NCBI GenBank assembly: GCA_036924835.1
Contig: JBAGRR010000001.1
Coordinates: forward strand, 2,495,001-2,559,000
Direction of reading: 5' to 3'
Origin: Nitrobacteraceae bacterium AZCC 1564
GTDB taxonomy: Bacteria; Pseudomonadota; Alphaproteobacteria; Rhizobiales; Xanthobacteraceae
Length of the DNA: 64,000 bases
The notes beneath the pieces are model-generated. The model was not told where the DNA came from, did no database searches, and saw only the letters and a list, made by a program, of their open reading frames with translations. Shown here piece by piece: positions 16,962 to 25,881 of the stretch; position 1 is the stretch's first letter; every line of letters starts with the position of its first letter. Both the position numbers and the translations under genes were made by a program.

Positions 16962-17837
16962 TTAGTTCCGCCCTTGTGTTCCAAGCAAACCATGCGGCCG
17001 CGCGACCAGCACGATCGTCATCACAACAAACAGCATCGCGTAGGAATATCCGGGATTGATCATCGAGGTGATGCTGAGAATCTCACCCGCGATCAATCCG
17101 CCGAGCACGGCTCCGGGAAAGGACCCGACGCCGCCGATGACGATCACGACGAAGGCTTGCACCAGGATGGCGTCACCGATGTCAGGCGTAATGGGGGCCA
17201 CCGGCAGATTGACGATTCCCGCAAAGCCCGCGGCCATGGCACCGATGCCGAAGACGACCATGAAGATACGGTAGACGTTGATGCCGAGCGAATCGACCAT
17301 CACCGAATCTTCAATGCCGGCGCGAACGATCATGCCGAGACGCGTGCGGTAGAGAACGAGGTACAGAACGAGGAGCGCCACCGCGACGATGCCGACAACC
17401 GCCAATCGATATGTCGGATAGAACATGAAACCGAGCGATGTGATCCCGGATGCCCACGGCGGCGAAGGCATGGAGCGTGACAGGCTTCCGAAGAAAAAGC
17501 GGATGATTTCCACGAAGCAGATGCCGAGACCGAAGGTGACCAGAATCTGATCCTCATCCGGGCGATTGTAGAAATGGCGGATGATGCCCCGCTCCATGAT
17601 CACACCGACCAGCAATACGAACAGCGAACCACAGAACACTGCCGCGATGAAGGATCCGGTGTAACCATAGGCGACGAAGCCGGCGTAGCCGCCGACCATA
17701 AACATCGCTCCGTGCGCAAGGTTGAGCACGCCCAGCGTGCCATAGATGATGGTCAGGCCGGAGCTGATGAGCGCGAGAAGCGCTCCCAGCACCAGGCCGT
17801 TGAACATCTGTGAAACAAGATTAGCCCAGTTGACCAC
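16962..17837 (-). CDS. livH: Branched-chain amino acid type ABC transporter permease (LivH)
   Basis: A 291-residue inner-membrane permease with about eight membrane segments. LivH patterns are visible: GLVLGALLALISSGLTIIYG near the N-terminus and the GGVGSFPGAVLGG loop near residue 240. It pairs with the LivM half of the fusion protein. The gene lies 39 bases after the binding-protein stop, all on one strand, so livK-livH-livMG-livF read as an operon. Confidence 0.93.
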   Translation of the reverse strand: MVNWANLVSQMFNGLVLGALLALISSGLTIIYGTLGVLNLAHGAMFMVGGYAGFVAYGYTGSFIAAVFCGSLFVLLVGVIMERGIIRHFYNRPDEDQILVTFGLGICFVEIIRFFFGSLSRSMPSPPWASGITSLGFMFYPTYRLAVVGIVAVALLVLYLVLYRTRLGMIVRAGIEDSVMVDSLGINVYRIFMVVFGIGAMAAGFAGIVNLPVAPITPDIGDAILVQAFVVIVIGGVGSFPGAVLGGLIAGEILSITSMINPGYSYAMLFVVMTIVLVARPHGLLGTQGRN

Positions 17838-17876
17838 CAGTCGCCTCGCGCACGAAGTACAAACAGTAACGCGAAA

Positions 17877-19223
17877 TCAAGTGGAACTGCCGAGCTTGCA
17901 TCCGAACGCATCGGGCGCCTGCATCAACGGTCCACCTTCCACGATGTCGATCACATCGTAGAAGTCTTCCGGGTTCTTCATGTCACCCGGCTTCTTGCCA
18001 CGCGTAATGACGACCGGACGGATCAGCTGGTGATCTGCCGCACGGAACTGAACTTCTCCGACCATCGACTGGACCTTCGCGCCGGACTCATAGGCCTTGA
18101 TCACATCCGGCGGATAGAACGACTTGGCACGTTCAACGGCATCAGCCCACATCGCAAGCTGCAAGTAACCGCAGCAGGCACCCCACTCCGGATTGCTCTT
18201 GTATTTGGCGCGGAACGCCTCGTTGAAGAGCTTGGCGAGTGGATACTTGTCTTCCATCGTCCACCAATAATCGGTGGCTGCGATCACGCCCTGCATGTTT
18301 TCCGCGCCGACTTCCTTGGCGAGGAACGGCGTATTGTACGGCAAGGTCAGCGTCATCTTGCTGAGAATGCCGAACTGCTGGGCCTGCTTCGTCGAGAGCA
18401 CCGCGTCGCGGCCGAAGTTGATATTGACGACAACATCGGCGCCGCTATTCGCGACGTTCAGAAGGTAGGAAGAGAAGTCCGTGGTGCCGAGCGGCGAAAT
18501 CTGGTTGGTGACTGTGGTCCAGCCGCCTTCTTTCATGTGGTTCTCGACCGATTCACGCACAGTATGGCCGTAGGTGTAGTCCGGCGTCAGGAACGCAACC
18601 TTCTTGTCCTTGCCGAGAGTCTTGATCAGCACCGGCACGATCGCCCGCGCAGCCGTCTCCGCATAGAAACACTCACGGAAGGAGTAGCGCACGCAATCCT
18701 TGCCTGTGGTGTCGTTGGAGCCCGAAATGCCGGGCAGATAAATGACCTTTTCACGATCCGCGGTCTTGTTCATGGCGACGGCTTCGGCACTCGACACCGA
18801 ACCGGTGATCACTACGGCCTTGTCCTGGCTGATGAACTTGGAGAAGTTCTGCACTGCCGTGTTCGGCTTGGCTTCGCTGTCAGCGATACCATGCTTAACC
18901 TGTTTGCCGAGCACACCCTTTTTGATGTTCGGCGAAATCTTGGCCATCAGTTCATGACCGGCGTTGAGATGCTCGATCGCAAGCTCATAGCCCTTGATCA
19001 GATCCTCACCCTGCGCGGCGTAAGTGCCGGTGCGTGGCACGGAAATGCCCACGAAGACCGACGATCCCGACGATCCTGCCGGATACGTACCAAGCGCCGG
19101 ATGGTCCTCAGCAAGGGCAGAGACCACCATGCCTGCGGGCAAGAGTGCACCACCGGCCAATCCTGCTGCAGTTTGCAACAGTGCACGGCGTGACACCGTG
19201 AAATTTTGAGTGTTTTTCCTCAT
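17877..19223 (-). CDS. HAAT-family ABC transporter substrate-binding protein (LivK-like)
   Basis: A 448-residue periplasmic binding protein of the Peripla_BP_6 type. The N-terminus has a Tat-like signal (VSRRALLQ at 10-17, then a hydrophobic stretch and LPAGMVVSALA). The mature part shows the family pattern GISVPRTGTYAAQGEDLIKG. The ATG at 19223 follows GGGAGGA by 7 bases; an in-frame start at 19316 would bury the signal. It leads the liv-type operon. Three copies of a candidate operator lie 180-260 bases upstream. The ligand is not identifiable. Confidence 0.9.
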   Translation of the reverse strand: MRKNTQNFTVSRRALLQTAAGLAGGALLPAGMVVSALAEDHPALGTYPAGSSGSSVFVGISVPRTGTYAAQGEDLIKGYELAIEHLNAGHELMAKISPNIKKGVLGKQVKHGIADSEAKPNTAVQNFSKFISQDKAVVITGSVSSAEAVAMNKTADREKVIYLPGISGSNDTTGKDCVRYSFRECFYAETAARAIVPVLIKTLGKDKKVAFLTPDYTYGHTVRESVENHMKEGGWTTVTNQISPLGTTDFSSYLLNVANSGADVVVNINFGRDAVLSTKQAQQFGILSKMTLTLPYNTPFLAKEVGAENMQGVIAATDYWWTMEDKYPLAKLFNEAFRAKYKSNPEWGACCGYLQLAMWADAVERAKSFYPPDVIKAYESGAKVQSMVGEVQFRAADHQLIRPVVITRGKKPGDMKNPEDFYDVIDIVEGGPLMQAPDAFGCKLGSST

Positions 19224-19402
19224 CACGTTTATCCTCCCGAGATATTTTGTTGTGTGATGCGCGACGTTGTTGGTCGCTGAAAGCGGACTGAGAACCCGCC
19301 GTCGCAGAACCGTCATCGTTCTGCGGTGTGTACTCCTTTAATTCTGTCGAGCATCACCGCTCCGCGTAACTGCGGATCAGCTTCGCCAAGATGCGGCTGG
19401 CA

Positions 19403-19417
19403 TATCGCCTTACGATA
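19403..19417. promoter_or_regulatory. Candidate operator TATCG-CCTTA-CGATA
   Basis: A perfect 5-bp dyad with a 5-base centre. The 13-base string TCGCCTTACGATA at 19405-19417 is repeated exactly at 19470-19482, 65 bases away (about six helical turns). Confidence 0.5.
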
Positions 19418-19451
19418 CACATGGCGTCAATGTCACTTTCGTCGCATGAAC

Positions 19452-19482
19452 TATCGCACTAGGATATGGTCGCCTTACGATA
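19452..19482. promoter_or_regulatory. Two further operator-like dyads
   Basis: TATCG-CACTA-GGATA at 19452-19466 (one mismatch in the dyad) and GGTCG-CCTTA-CGATA at 19468-19482 (two mismatches), nearly back to back. They have the same architecture as 19403-19417 and 22757-22771. Confidence 0.45.
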
Positions 19483-19609
19483 TGTCGGATGTCATGTTGC
19501 GCCGCAATGAACCTTCTTTACATCGCTGCATTCTGCGTGGATCGGCGCAGAGATCGCTGTTGTTCGACAGAAGCCGTAAGTGCGGTACGACGTCGGTGGA
19601 GGGGCGCGC

Positions 19610-20143
19610 ATGAGCACCAAGCTTAAAGGTGCCGTCGTCCGTCACAACGTTTCGCCGCCGGAGAGGATATCATCCGCTGCCTCGACATCGGAAAAGAGAC
19701 CGAGACTGGTCAGCATTGCCGGCACCACGACGGGCGCGTCGCCGGCACCTCCCTTAAGCAGCCGCGCCCTAAACGTGCTGAAGCTGCTCGCGCCGGAGCT
19801 GACGGGTGAAACTCCGCCAAAGGGAAAATGGACCCCGACAACCGCCTTGCTTCAAAAACTAACGATGAAGCGGCTTTCCACGGCGCGAAACTGTGGCCCG
19901 CAGACTGCTGACGAAATCATCAAGTGGGCCGCATCCCGCGGGGTGGTCATTCAGCCCGTCCATCACGCCGGCAAGTCGCTTTCGGCCATGTGGAGAGACC
20001 TCGAACTGAAGTTTGCAGCAGGCGTACTCACAAAAGTAGAGGTGACGGAGGCTTTGGAACGTTCGATACGCCGCAGAAGCACAAAGATCCCTCTGGCGTT
20101 CCAGATCATTCTTCTGACTCTGATAAGTTCTGCCTGCGAATAG
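19610..20143 (+). CDS. Hypothetical protein with an RpoA-CTD-like helix-hairpin-helix segment
   Basis: A predicted 177-residue protein with a Ser/Pro/Ala-rich N-terminal half (about 1-65) and then a segment (about 85-115: LTMKRLSTARNCG, then QTADEIIKWAASRG) that resembles the helix-hairpin-helix of the RNA polymerase alpha C-terminal domain (pattern R..N.G..T..EI...L...G). The C-terminus ends in a hydrophobic stretch (FQIILLTLISSAC), which may mean a frameshift or a weak membrane helix. GGTGGAGGGG precedes the ATG at 19610; an earlier in-frame start at 19580 is possible. It is divergent from livK and upstream of a MarR gene. Function unknown; gene reality moderately supported. Confidence 0.5.
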   Translation: MSTKLKGAVVRHNVSPPERISSAASTSEKRPRLVSIAGTTTGASPAPPLSSRALNVLKLLAPELTGETPPKGKWTPTTALLQKLTMKRLSTARNCGPQTADEIIKWAASRGVVIQPVHHAGKSLSAMWRDLELKFAAGVLTKVEVTEALERSIRRRSTKIPLAFQIILLTLISSACE

Positions 20144-20296
20144 CGATCACCCGCCGGGTTACCGGAGACGGCTTTATACCTGAATATCCGCGAGGCGCGG
20201 CAATCCGTCACGGATACTGGATTCAAGAGTCATTTAGTGTCGAGAACGTAACGGTGGTGCAGCGCCACCGCTCCAATGACTCACCCAGGATCAGGA

Positions 20297-20776
20297 ATGT
20301 CCCGCTCAAAGCGAAAGCCTCAACGTGCAGCGTTGCTTTCCTCAAGCCGCGCCGGCCAAACCATCCGGAGCAAGGCTGAGGCGGTCGATTACGAAACCCT
20401 GGCCAACTTCCGGTTTGAACTCCGGAAATTTCTCGCATTCAGCGAAACTGCCGCCACCAAAGCCGGACTGACGCCACAGCAGCATCAGGCCCTCCTGACC
20501 ATCAAGGGCTTTTCCAGCCAGAATCCTGTTTCGATCGGTGAACTGGCAAAGCTGCTGTTCATCAAGCACCACACGGCTGTTGAGCTCGTGGACAGGATGA
20601 CCAAACTTGGACTACTTAGCAGGGGCGTCGATGACACCGACGGCAGACGAGCTCTCGTCAAGCTGACAAGAGAAGGCGAGCAGCGATTGCGGAAACTGTC
20701 GAGGATTCACTCCGAGGAGCTCAGCGCCGTCGGCCCCACGCTCACGAGGATATTGAAGCCGTTTCGGCGGCGCTGA
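20297..20776 (+). CDS. MarR family transcriptional regulator
   Basis: A 159-residue regulator with an N-terminal basic stretch and a winged helix-turn-helix at about residues 65-130 (SIGELAKLLFIKHHTAVELVDRM as recognition region, wing DDTDGRRALVKLT). Such proteins usually bind a small ligand and repress nearby genes. The ATG at 20297 follows AGGATCAGG; an in-frame ATG at 20276 is possible. The C-terminal dimer helix is short and ends in RRR. It lies between two sets of TATCG-N5-CGATA dyads (19.4 kb and 22.76 kb), which makes it a candidate for the factor that binds them, though this is inference. Confidence 0.82.
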   Translation: MSRSKRKPQRAALLSSSRAGQTIRSKAEAVDYETLANFRFELRKFLAFSETAATKAGLTPQQHQALLTIKGFSSQNPVSIGELAKLLFIKHHTAVELVDRMTKLGLLSRGVDDTDGRRALVKLTREGEQRLRKLSRIHSEELSAVGPTLTRILKPFRRR

Positions 20777-20870
20777 AAGAATCCGGGCGAACTTGCGACG
20801 ACGCAAAGCGCCGTCGCAAGCGAGGCTGTACCATCTTTCCCTCGTTATCTCGGGGTATTCGACAACGAAA

Positions 20871-22670
20871 CTACGCGGGCTCCCTTTCCGGAACAGGCAT
20901 TCCCGGCCGGCGCGCGAAATAAGCAACGCGCTGCGCTTCTGCCGATTTGGCGGTCGCCCGAATGCGCAACAGGTCTTTGCGGGACACAAGTCCTACCAGA
21001 CCCGAGGTTTTGCGGTCGAGAATCGGCACGCGCCCGACATCAGCCGCGACCATGCGATCCGCCAAGTGAGAGACCGGCTCATCCGGATAACCGACGATCA
21101 GCGATCTATCCGAGGCACGGTCGAACAACGTCTCCTCACCGGGAGGGCGTTCGGAGCGCCACTGCAGCACATCGGCGCGTCCGACGAGACCGACAACTCC
21201 TCGATTGCTATCAAGGATCGGATAGGATTTATGCCGCCGCTCCTCGCCTGAGAAGAAAGCCACAGCCTCGTCGATGCGCATGCTGGCGGGCAATGTATCG
21301 ACGCTCTTCACCATCACCTCGGAGACACGCAGCAATTCGAACGGGTCGATGCTGTACTCGCGCACGATGTGCTGTCCGCGGCGCGCGATCTTTTCCGTCA
21401 GGATCGAGCGCTTAAGCAGCAGAACAGTGACGGCGTAAGAGGATGCGGTTGCGATCAGCAGCGGACCGAGCAGGGCGAAATTTCCCGTCAGCTCCACGGC
21501 AAACAGAATACCGGTCAGCGGCGAGCGCATCGTACCGCCCATCATCGCAGCCATGCCGATGAGGGCCCACGCACCGGCGTCCCCCGGCAAGATCTGGCCT
21601 TCGAGCCATCCCGCGCAGCCGCCAAAGATCAGCAACGGCGCAAGGACGCCACCCGATGTGCCAGACCCAAGCGCAATGATCCAGATGGCCGACTTGACGA
21701 GCAGTATCACGACGACCTCGTTCGTCGTGATGTGGCTGCCGAGCAGATCGCTAATGATGTCATAGCCAACGCCCAAAGCCCGTGGCTCGATCAATCCGCC
21801 CAGCCCGACAAACAGCCCTCCGATCGCCGGCCACCACATCCAGTGAAACGGAATCTCTCCGAATAGATCTTCGGCCTTGTAGAGAAGACCGGTGAGCAAA
21901 CCCGATTGCAGCCCTGCGACGATGCCGGCACCGATGCAGACAAACAGTCCCCACCACGGCAGATCCAGATGACCCGCAAACGGAAACAAAGCACCAGAGC
22001 CGATCATAAATGGGCGCCAGACAGATGAAACGGCGCAGGCGGTGATCACCGGAATAAGACTGCGCGGCTTCAACTCAAAAAGCAGCAATTCGACAGCGAG
22101 CAAGACAGCCGCAATCGGCGTGCCGAAAATCGCCGTCATGCCAGCGGTCGCTCCCGCAACAAGCAAAGTCTTTCGTTCTGCGGCGCTCATGCTGAAGCAT
22201 TGCGCGAAGAGCGAACCGATCGCGCCGCCGGTCATGATGATCGGCCCTTCCGCGCCGAACGGACCGCCAGAGCCGATCGAGATTGCCGACGACACGGGCT
22301 TCAGGATCGCGACCTTCGGCTGCATGCGGCTGCCGCCGATCAGGATCGCCTCGATCGCCTCGGGTATGCCGTGGCCTCGAATTTTTTCCGAGCCAAAACG
22401 CGCCATCAGGCCGATCACCAGTCCGCCCAAGACCGGAGCCGCCACCATCCACGCGCTCGGCTTGAGGCCGGAGAGCGGAATGTGCTCAGCGGTGAGCCTT
22501 TGAAACCATACCAGATTAGTGGTCAGGGCGATGAGGTGCAGAAGCACCCAGGCAGCCGCAGCACCGCCGGTGCCAACAAGAGCAGCCATCAGAACCAATA
22601 TGAGAACGCGCGGGTCGGTCGTGAAATCACCCAGGCGCGGCGAAGCATTCATGGAAAGGGAGCGATGCAT
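20871..22670 (-). CDS. ClC family chloride channel/antiporter with C-terminal CBS pair
   Basis: A 599-residue membrane protein. The ClC core (about 20-430) shows GSGGPFGAEGP at 133-143, with E141 at the gating-glutamate position, and GSGTSGGVLAP for the third anion-binding loop. Two CBS domains follow (about 445-580), which in this family sense nucleotides or ionic state. Anion/proton exchange or channel activity in the inner membrane is expected. The ATG at 22670 and a second at 22652 are both possible. A TATCG-N5-CGATA dyad lies 87 bases upstream. Confidence 0.9.
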   Translation of the reverse strand: MHRSLSMNASPRLGDFTTDPRVLILVLMAALVGTGGAAAAWVLLHLIALTTNLVWFQRLTAEHIPLSGLKPSAWMVAAPVLGGLVIGLMARFGSEKIRGHGIPEAIEAILIGGSRMQPKVAILKPVSSAISIGSGGPFGAEGPIIMTGGAIGSLFAQCFSMSAAERKTLLVAGATAGMTAIFGTPIAAVLLAVELLLFELKPRSLIPVITACAVSSVWRPFMIGSGALFPFAGHLDLPWWGLFVCIGAGIVAGLQSGLLTGLLYKAEDLFGEIPFHWMWWPAIGGLFVGLGGLIEPRALGVGYDIISDLLGSHITTNEVVVILLVKSAIWIIALGSGTSGGVLAPLLIFGGCAGWLEGQILPGDAGAWALIGMAAMMGGTMRSPLTGILFAVELTGNFALLGPLLIATASSYAVTVLLLKRSILTEKIARRGQHIVREYSIDPFELLRVSEVMVKSVDTLPASMRIDEAVAFFSGEERRHKSYPILDSNRGVVGLVGRADVLQWRSERPPGEETLFDRASDRSLIVGYPDEPVSHLADRMVAADVGRVPILDRKTSGLVGLVSRKDLLRIRATAKSAEAQRVAYFARRPGMPVPEREPA

Positions 22671-23115
22671 GATGAACTTTCGAGAGGATGCCGCGACCGG
22701 GGCGACTTGGGGACGCGACGGGTCTTAAGGGGACGATCATTGCGGTGCAATGAATATATCGGGGAACGATATAAAAAGGCTGAATGTGACGAGCTGATCT
22801 GTCCAAAACTCATATCTGGATATCACGGAACTAGCATTGTCGCGGGTTTTAGGGCCAATAACGGCCTTCGAGGCGCCGCCCCGGATCCTCCAAGATCAAG
22901 CCCTGAGAGATCGGGCAAAATCACCCATCGCGGGCGCCAGGGAGCGACCAAACGTCCCGGGTGCCAACCCTTGTGTGGCTGATCCGCTTGCCGGATCATG
23001 CCCGATATTTCGCACCACAATACCGCTACGCGTCCGGATCATTGCCCGGAGCCATGCCGCAGAATCCTAGAGCCGCAGCGTATAAGCGGCCTCGTTCTAC
23101 CCAGGAGGAAACGCC
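22671..23115. other. Intergenic region between divergent ClC and Bug-family genes
   Basis: A 445-base stretch without a credible gene. It contains the dyad at 22755-22773 and the ribosome site AGGAGG before the GTG at 23116. Nothing else was recognised. Confidence 0.55.
22755..22773. promoter_or_regulatory. Operator-like dyad TATATCG-GGGAA-CGATATA
   Basis: A perfect 7-bp inverted repeat with a 5-base centre. The inner part (22757-22771) is the same TATCG-N5-CGATA form found upstream of livK. Confidence 0.5.
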
Positions 23116-24096
23116 GTGTATTTGAAATCAATCCAGCTCGCCCTGCTCACCTTGCTGGCAAGCATCTCCACCACACCCGGTCACGCGCAAGCCCCGTCAT
23201 GGCCGCAGAAGCCAATCACCTTCATCGTGCCTTTCGCGGCCGGTGGTGGTACCGACGCCTTTGCGCGGCCGCTTGCGGCGCAACTCGACGCACAACTCGG
23301 GACTCGTGTCCTGATCGAAAATCGTGCGGGGGCTGGCGGCACCGTCGGCGCGTCACAGGCTTCTAAGGCCGCACCGGATGGATACACGTTCTTCATGGGT
23401 GCAGCCCACCACGCCATCGCGCCATCGCTTTATCCCAATCTCGATTACGATTTTGAAAAAGACTTCATCGCGGTGGCCCTGGTTGCACGGCCGCCGCAGG
23501 TCGTCGTCGTCAATCCCAACAAAGTCGAAGCAAAGACGCTTGCCGAATTTATCGCCCACGTCCGGGCCAATCCGGACAAATTGAACTACGGCTCTGCCGG
23601 TGTCGGCACCACGCATCACCTCGCGGGCGAGTTGTTCAAGCTCCTGACTCAGACGCGAATTCTCCACGTGCCTTACCGCGGAGCTGGCCCTGCCATGCAG
23701 GATCTCGTCGCCGGTCACGTGCCGATTGTGTTTGATGGGCTTGGCTCATCGGCGCCACAGATCAGAAGCGGGCAATTGCGCGCACTCGCCATTGCCGCAC
23801 CGACTCGGGTGCCAGCATTCCCTGACGTTCCCACTGCCGCGGAAGCAGGACTGCAAGGCTATGAAGTGTCAACCTGGTACGGGCTGTTCGCGCCGAAAAA
23901 CACACCACCGGAAATCGTTCAACGTATGACCAAAGAAGTACAGGCAGCCTTACAGACAGCCACGGTGAAGGAAGCCTGGGAGCGCAACGGCTCCGACGTT
24001 CCGAACGTCACAGGGGCCGCATTCGCCAATATGGTCTCCGCAGAAACCACGCGCTGGCGAAAAGTCGTCTCCCAGGCGGGCGTGAAGCTCGACTGA
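23116..24096 (+). CDS. Bug family (tripartite tricarboxylate transporter) substrate-binding protein
   Basis: A 326-residue periplasmic protein of the Bug/TctC family. The signal peptide ends about TTPGHAQA; then WPQKPITFIVPFAAGG, DAFARPLA and IENRAGAGGTVG are seen, all typical. The family binds carboxylates such as citrate, glutamate, aromatic acids or terephthalate. Translation starts at GTG (23116), preceded by AGGAGGAAACGCC, which fixes the start. No TctA/TctB membrane genes are adjacent, as is common for solitary Bug proteins; these may use a shared transporter or act in sensing. Confidence 0.92.
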   Translation: MYLKSIQLALLTLLASISTTPGHAQAPSWPQKPITFIVPFAAGGGTDAFARPLAAQLDAQLGTRVLIENRAGAGGTVGASQASKAAPDGYTFFMGAAHHAIAPSLYPNLDYDFEKDFIAVALVARPPQVVVVNPNKVEAKTLAEFIAHVRANPDKLNYGSAGVGTTHHLAGELFKLLTQTRILHVPYRGAGPAMQDLVAGHVPIVFDGLGSSAPQIRSGQLRALAIAAPTRVPAFPDVPTAAEAGLQGYEVSTWYGLFAPKNTPPEIVQRMTKEVQAALQTATVKEAWERNGSDVPNVTGAAFANMVSAETTRWRKVVSQAGVKLD

Positions 24097-24122
24097 AGCG
24101 CAAATCCCAATCGGACGAAATT

Positions 24123-24620
24123 TCAGGTGCCCAGAGCACCTGAGATTTCAGTCAGCGTCGCCTTCTCTGCATCGCTCACCTGAACGCCACCAATGCCGAA
24201 CAGGCTGCCGCCTTCCGTTGCTGCCTCCGCCGTGTGCTGGCTGATTTGGTGAAGCCATTGCTTAAAGGCAGCCGCATCCGCTGGAGCTTTTGCGGCCAAC
24301 AATGCGGACACCTGCCTTAGTAACTCGACGGACTTGACTTTAATCTCCGACGGCTCGCTGCCTGAGAGTTTTGACTGAAGCCCCTCTCGCGCGGCGCTTC
24401 GCCCCTCACTTGTTGTGAAGTCGGTCGCCACGGCTTTGACGAGCGCGTTGGCTCCGGGATCGTGTGTGGCTTGCGTCAGCGCACCGCCGGCAGCCAAAGA
24501 CTCTTTCATCAAACCCCATAGTCCACTCGGATCGGCAGCAGTGATGGCCATACCCGCGATGACTGGACTTTGCAGAAGCAAGGCCCATTCGTCCTTTGTG
24601 AAGCTCGCCTTGTCAGCCAT
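24123..24620 (-). CDS. Hypothetical alpha-helical protein
   Basis: A 165-residue, Ala-rich, mostly helical, soluble protein (MADKASFTKDEW start, ending EISGALGT). No signal peptide or membrane segment is seen. I do not recognise a named family. It lies downstream of the DUF937 gene on the same strand, separated by palindromic repeat copy 5, and both are rich in Ala/Ser helices, so the two may work together. The ATG at 24620 follows GAGGAAGACC. Confidence 0.75.
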   Translation of the reverse strand: MADKASFTKDEWALLLQSPVIAGMAITAADPSGLWGLMKESLAAGGALTQATHDPGANALVKAVATDFTTSEGRSAAREGLQSKLSGSEPSEIKVKSVELLRQVSALLAAKAPADAAAFKQWLHQISQHTAEAATEGGSLFGIGGVQVSDAEKATLTEISGALGT

Positions 24621-24646
24621 TGGTCTTCCTCCTCATGATCACGCGA

Positions 24647-24715
24647 CAGTGGCGGTTCAGAAGTTCGACCGATTTTTCGAGTCCTTCCAGCGACTTTCTG
24701 AACCTGAACCACACT
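24647..24715. repeat. Short palindromic repeat, copy 5, plus degenerate half copy
   Basis: Arms at 24654-24667 and 24691-24704 (GGTTCAGAAGTTCG against CGACTTTCTGAACC, one mismatch). The inside sequence, including GAGTCCTTCCAGCGA, matches copy 1. A degenerate half copy ending GCGAACTTTGGACACTAG follows at 24760-24777. Confidence 0.72.
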
Positions 24716-24789
24716 CCTTTCGAATCCAAAATCCGCTACGGAGCGCGCCGCGCGGTCAGGCGAACTTTGGACACTAGAGGCGATATGGC

Positions 24790-25881
24790 TCAAACGCGGG
24801 AAAGCGCGTCGAGCCTGCTGCGGAGTTCATCAATCGCGGGCTTCGCAATTCCTGCAACACCCGGAACAGCCAGCACCTTGTCGCACATTTGATTGATCGT
24901 CGGTGTCGCTGCGGCGATCAACTTAGCCAGCTCGGTTCTTCCTTCAGGAGTAAGGTTCGAAGCGCGCGTGCTGACGTCGTTCAATTGAGCCGTTGCCTCA
25001 CGAATTTTGGGAAGAGCCGATTCGGCTGAAGCTGTGTCCGTGATCCCCGGAAGCGCTGATCTCAGAGTGCCCATTGACGAATTGACCTGATTGGCCAGAT
25101 TCACTCCGCCGACTGTCAAATTGGGAGGTGCCACGCCCACGGTAGTTTCAGGTTGCACCGTCGTGGGCCGCGGCGCTTCCGCCACCTTCTGTTCCGGGCG
25201 CCCCATCAAATACCAGGCAAGGCCACCTGCCACGACCAGCGCAGCGAGCCAATAGGGCCACTGCGAACCGCTGCTGGCCGGGCGCACCGTCCGTTCAGGC
25301 GTCCGGTCCCGGACACTCACCGTTTCATTCCCAGCGAAAGCGCGGTCAATAAGGCCCGCCCTGCTCAATTGATCGGCCAGGCCACTTGGGATAGCGGAAA
25401 CGATCTGGTCTTTTTGGGAAGAAAGAAGTGACGCCACTCCGCTTGCATCGAGACCTGCGTTGCGCTGCTGTTGCCCTAGAGCGCCGAGCACGACCGGAGC
25501 GAGCACGCCAAGTATCGACTTGCCTGCACCTTCGCTGATTCCCGCGAACCTGCCGATCGACTGCGCCATGGTTTCCAAGGCTCCGCCGCCGAACAGCCCC
25601 GACAACATGCTCGATCCACTATCAACGAGCGTCTTCTGACCCGAGCCGCCAATTGCGCTTTTCAGACTTTCAAGTGAGCCTGACTGCTGCTGTAACAAAT
25701 TGAACAACTGGCGCGTTCCGCCAGGGGTCGTGGCGGCATCTGCCACGCTCGCTAGAAGCGCAGGGACGGCACCTCCAACCGCCTTTTGAGCCGCGGTGCG
25801 ATCAAGGCCCAGCGCAGAAGCAATTTTTGTAATCATGTCAGGAGTTAGAAATTGCATCACAACAGAAACGAGATTGGCCAT
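24790..25881 (-). CDS. DUF937 domain-containing protein with one membrane segment
   Basis: A 363-residue protein. The N-terminal half (about 1-165) is the DUF937 helical domain, with the internal pattern of repeated LxS/GLFGGG stretches as in YidB-like proteins. After a basic linker there is a single membrane helix (about 212-230, WPYWLAALVVAGGLAWYLM), and the C-terminal part (about 235-363) is a helical domain. The topology suggests an N-terminal cytoplasmic domain and a periplasmic tail. The function of the family is not established. Confidence 0.85.
   Translation of the reverse strand: MANLVSVVMQFLTPDMITKIASALGLDRTAAQKAVGGAVPALLASVADAATTPGGTRQLFNLLQQQSGSLESLKSAIGGSGQKTLVDSGSSMLSGLFGGGALETMAQSIGRFAGISEGAGKSILGVLAPVVLGALGQQQRNAGLDASGVASLLSSQKDQIVSAIPSGLADQLSRAGLIDRAFAGNETVSVRDRTPERTVRPASSGSQWPYWLAALVVAGGLAWYLMGRPEQKVAEAPRPTTVQPETTVGVAPPNLTVGGVNLANQVNSSMGTLRSALPGITDTASAESALPKIREATAQLNDVSTRASNLTPEGRTELAKLIAAATPTINQMCDKVLAVPGVAGIAKPAIDELRSRLDALSRV

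Larger units (their letters stand above)
19224..19609. promoter_or_regulatory. Intergenic control region of the liv-type operon
   Basis: A 386-base spacer without a credible gene. It lies between the divergent livK and the small gene at 19610 and contains three related dyads (listed separately) that share TATCG-N5-CGATA. Confidence 0.6.

Noticed and set aside
18030-19193. Long open frame (387 codons) on the plus strand across the livK gene
   Set aside because: It is antisense to a clear binding-protein gene, has no family pattern and no ribosome site; it arises from GC-rich codon use.
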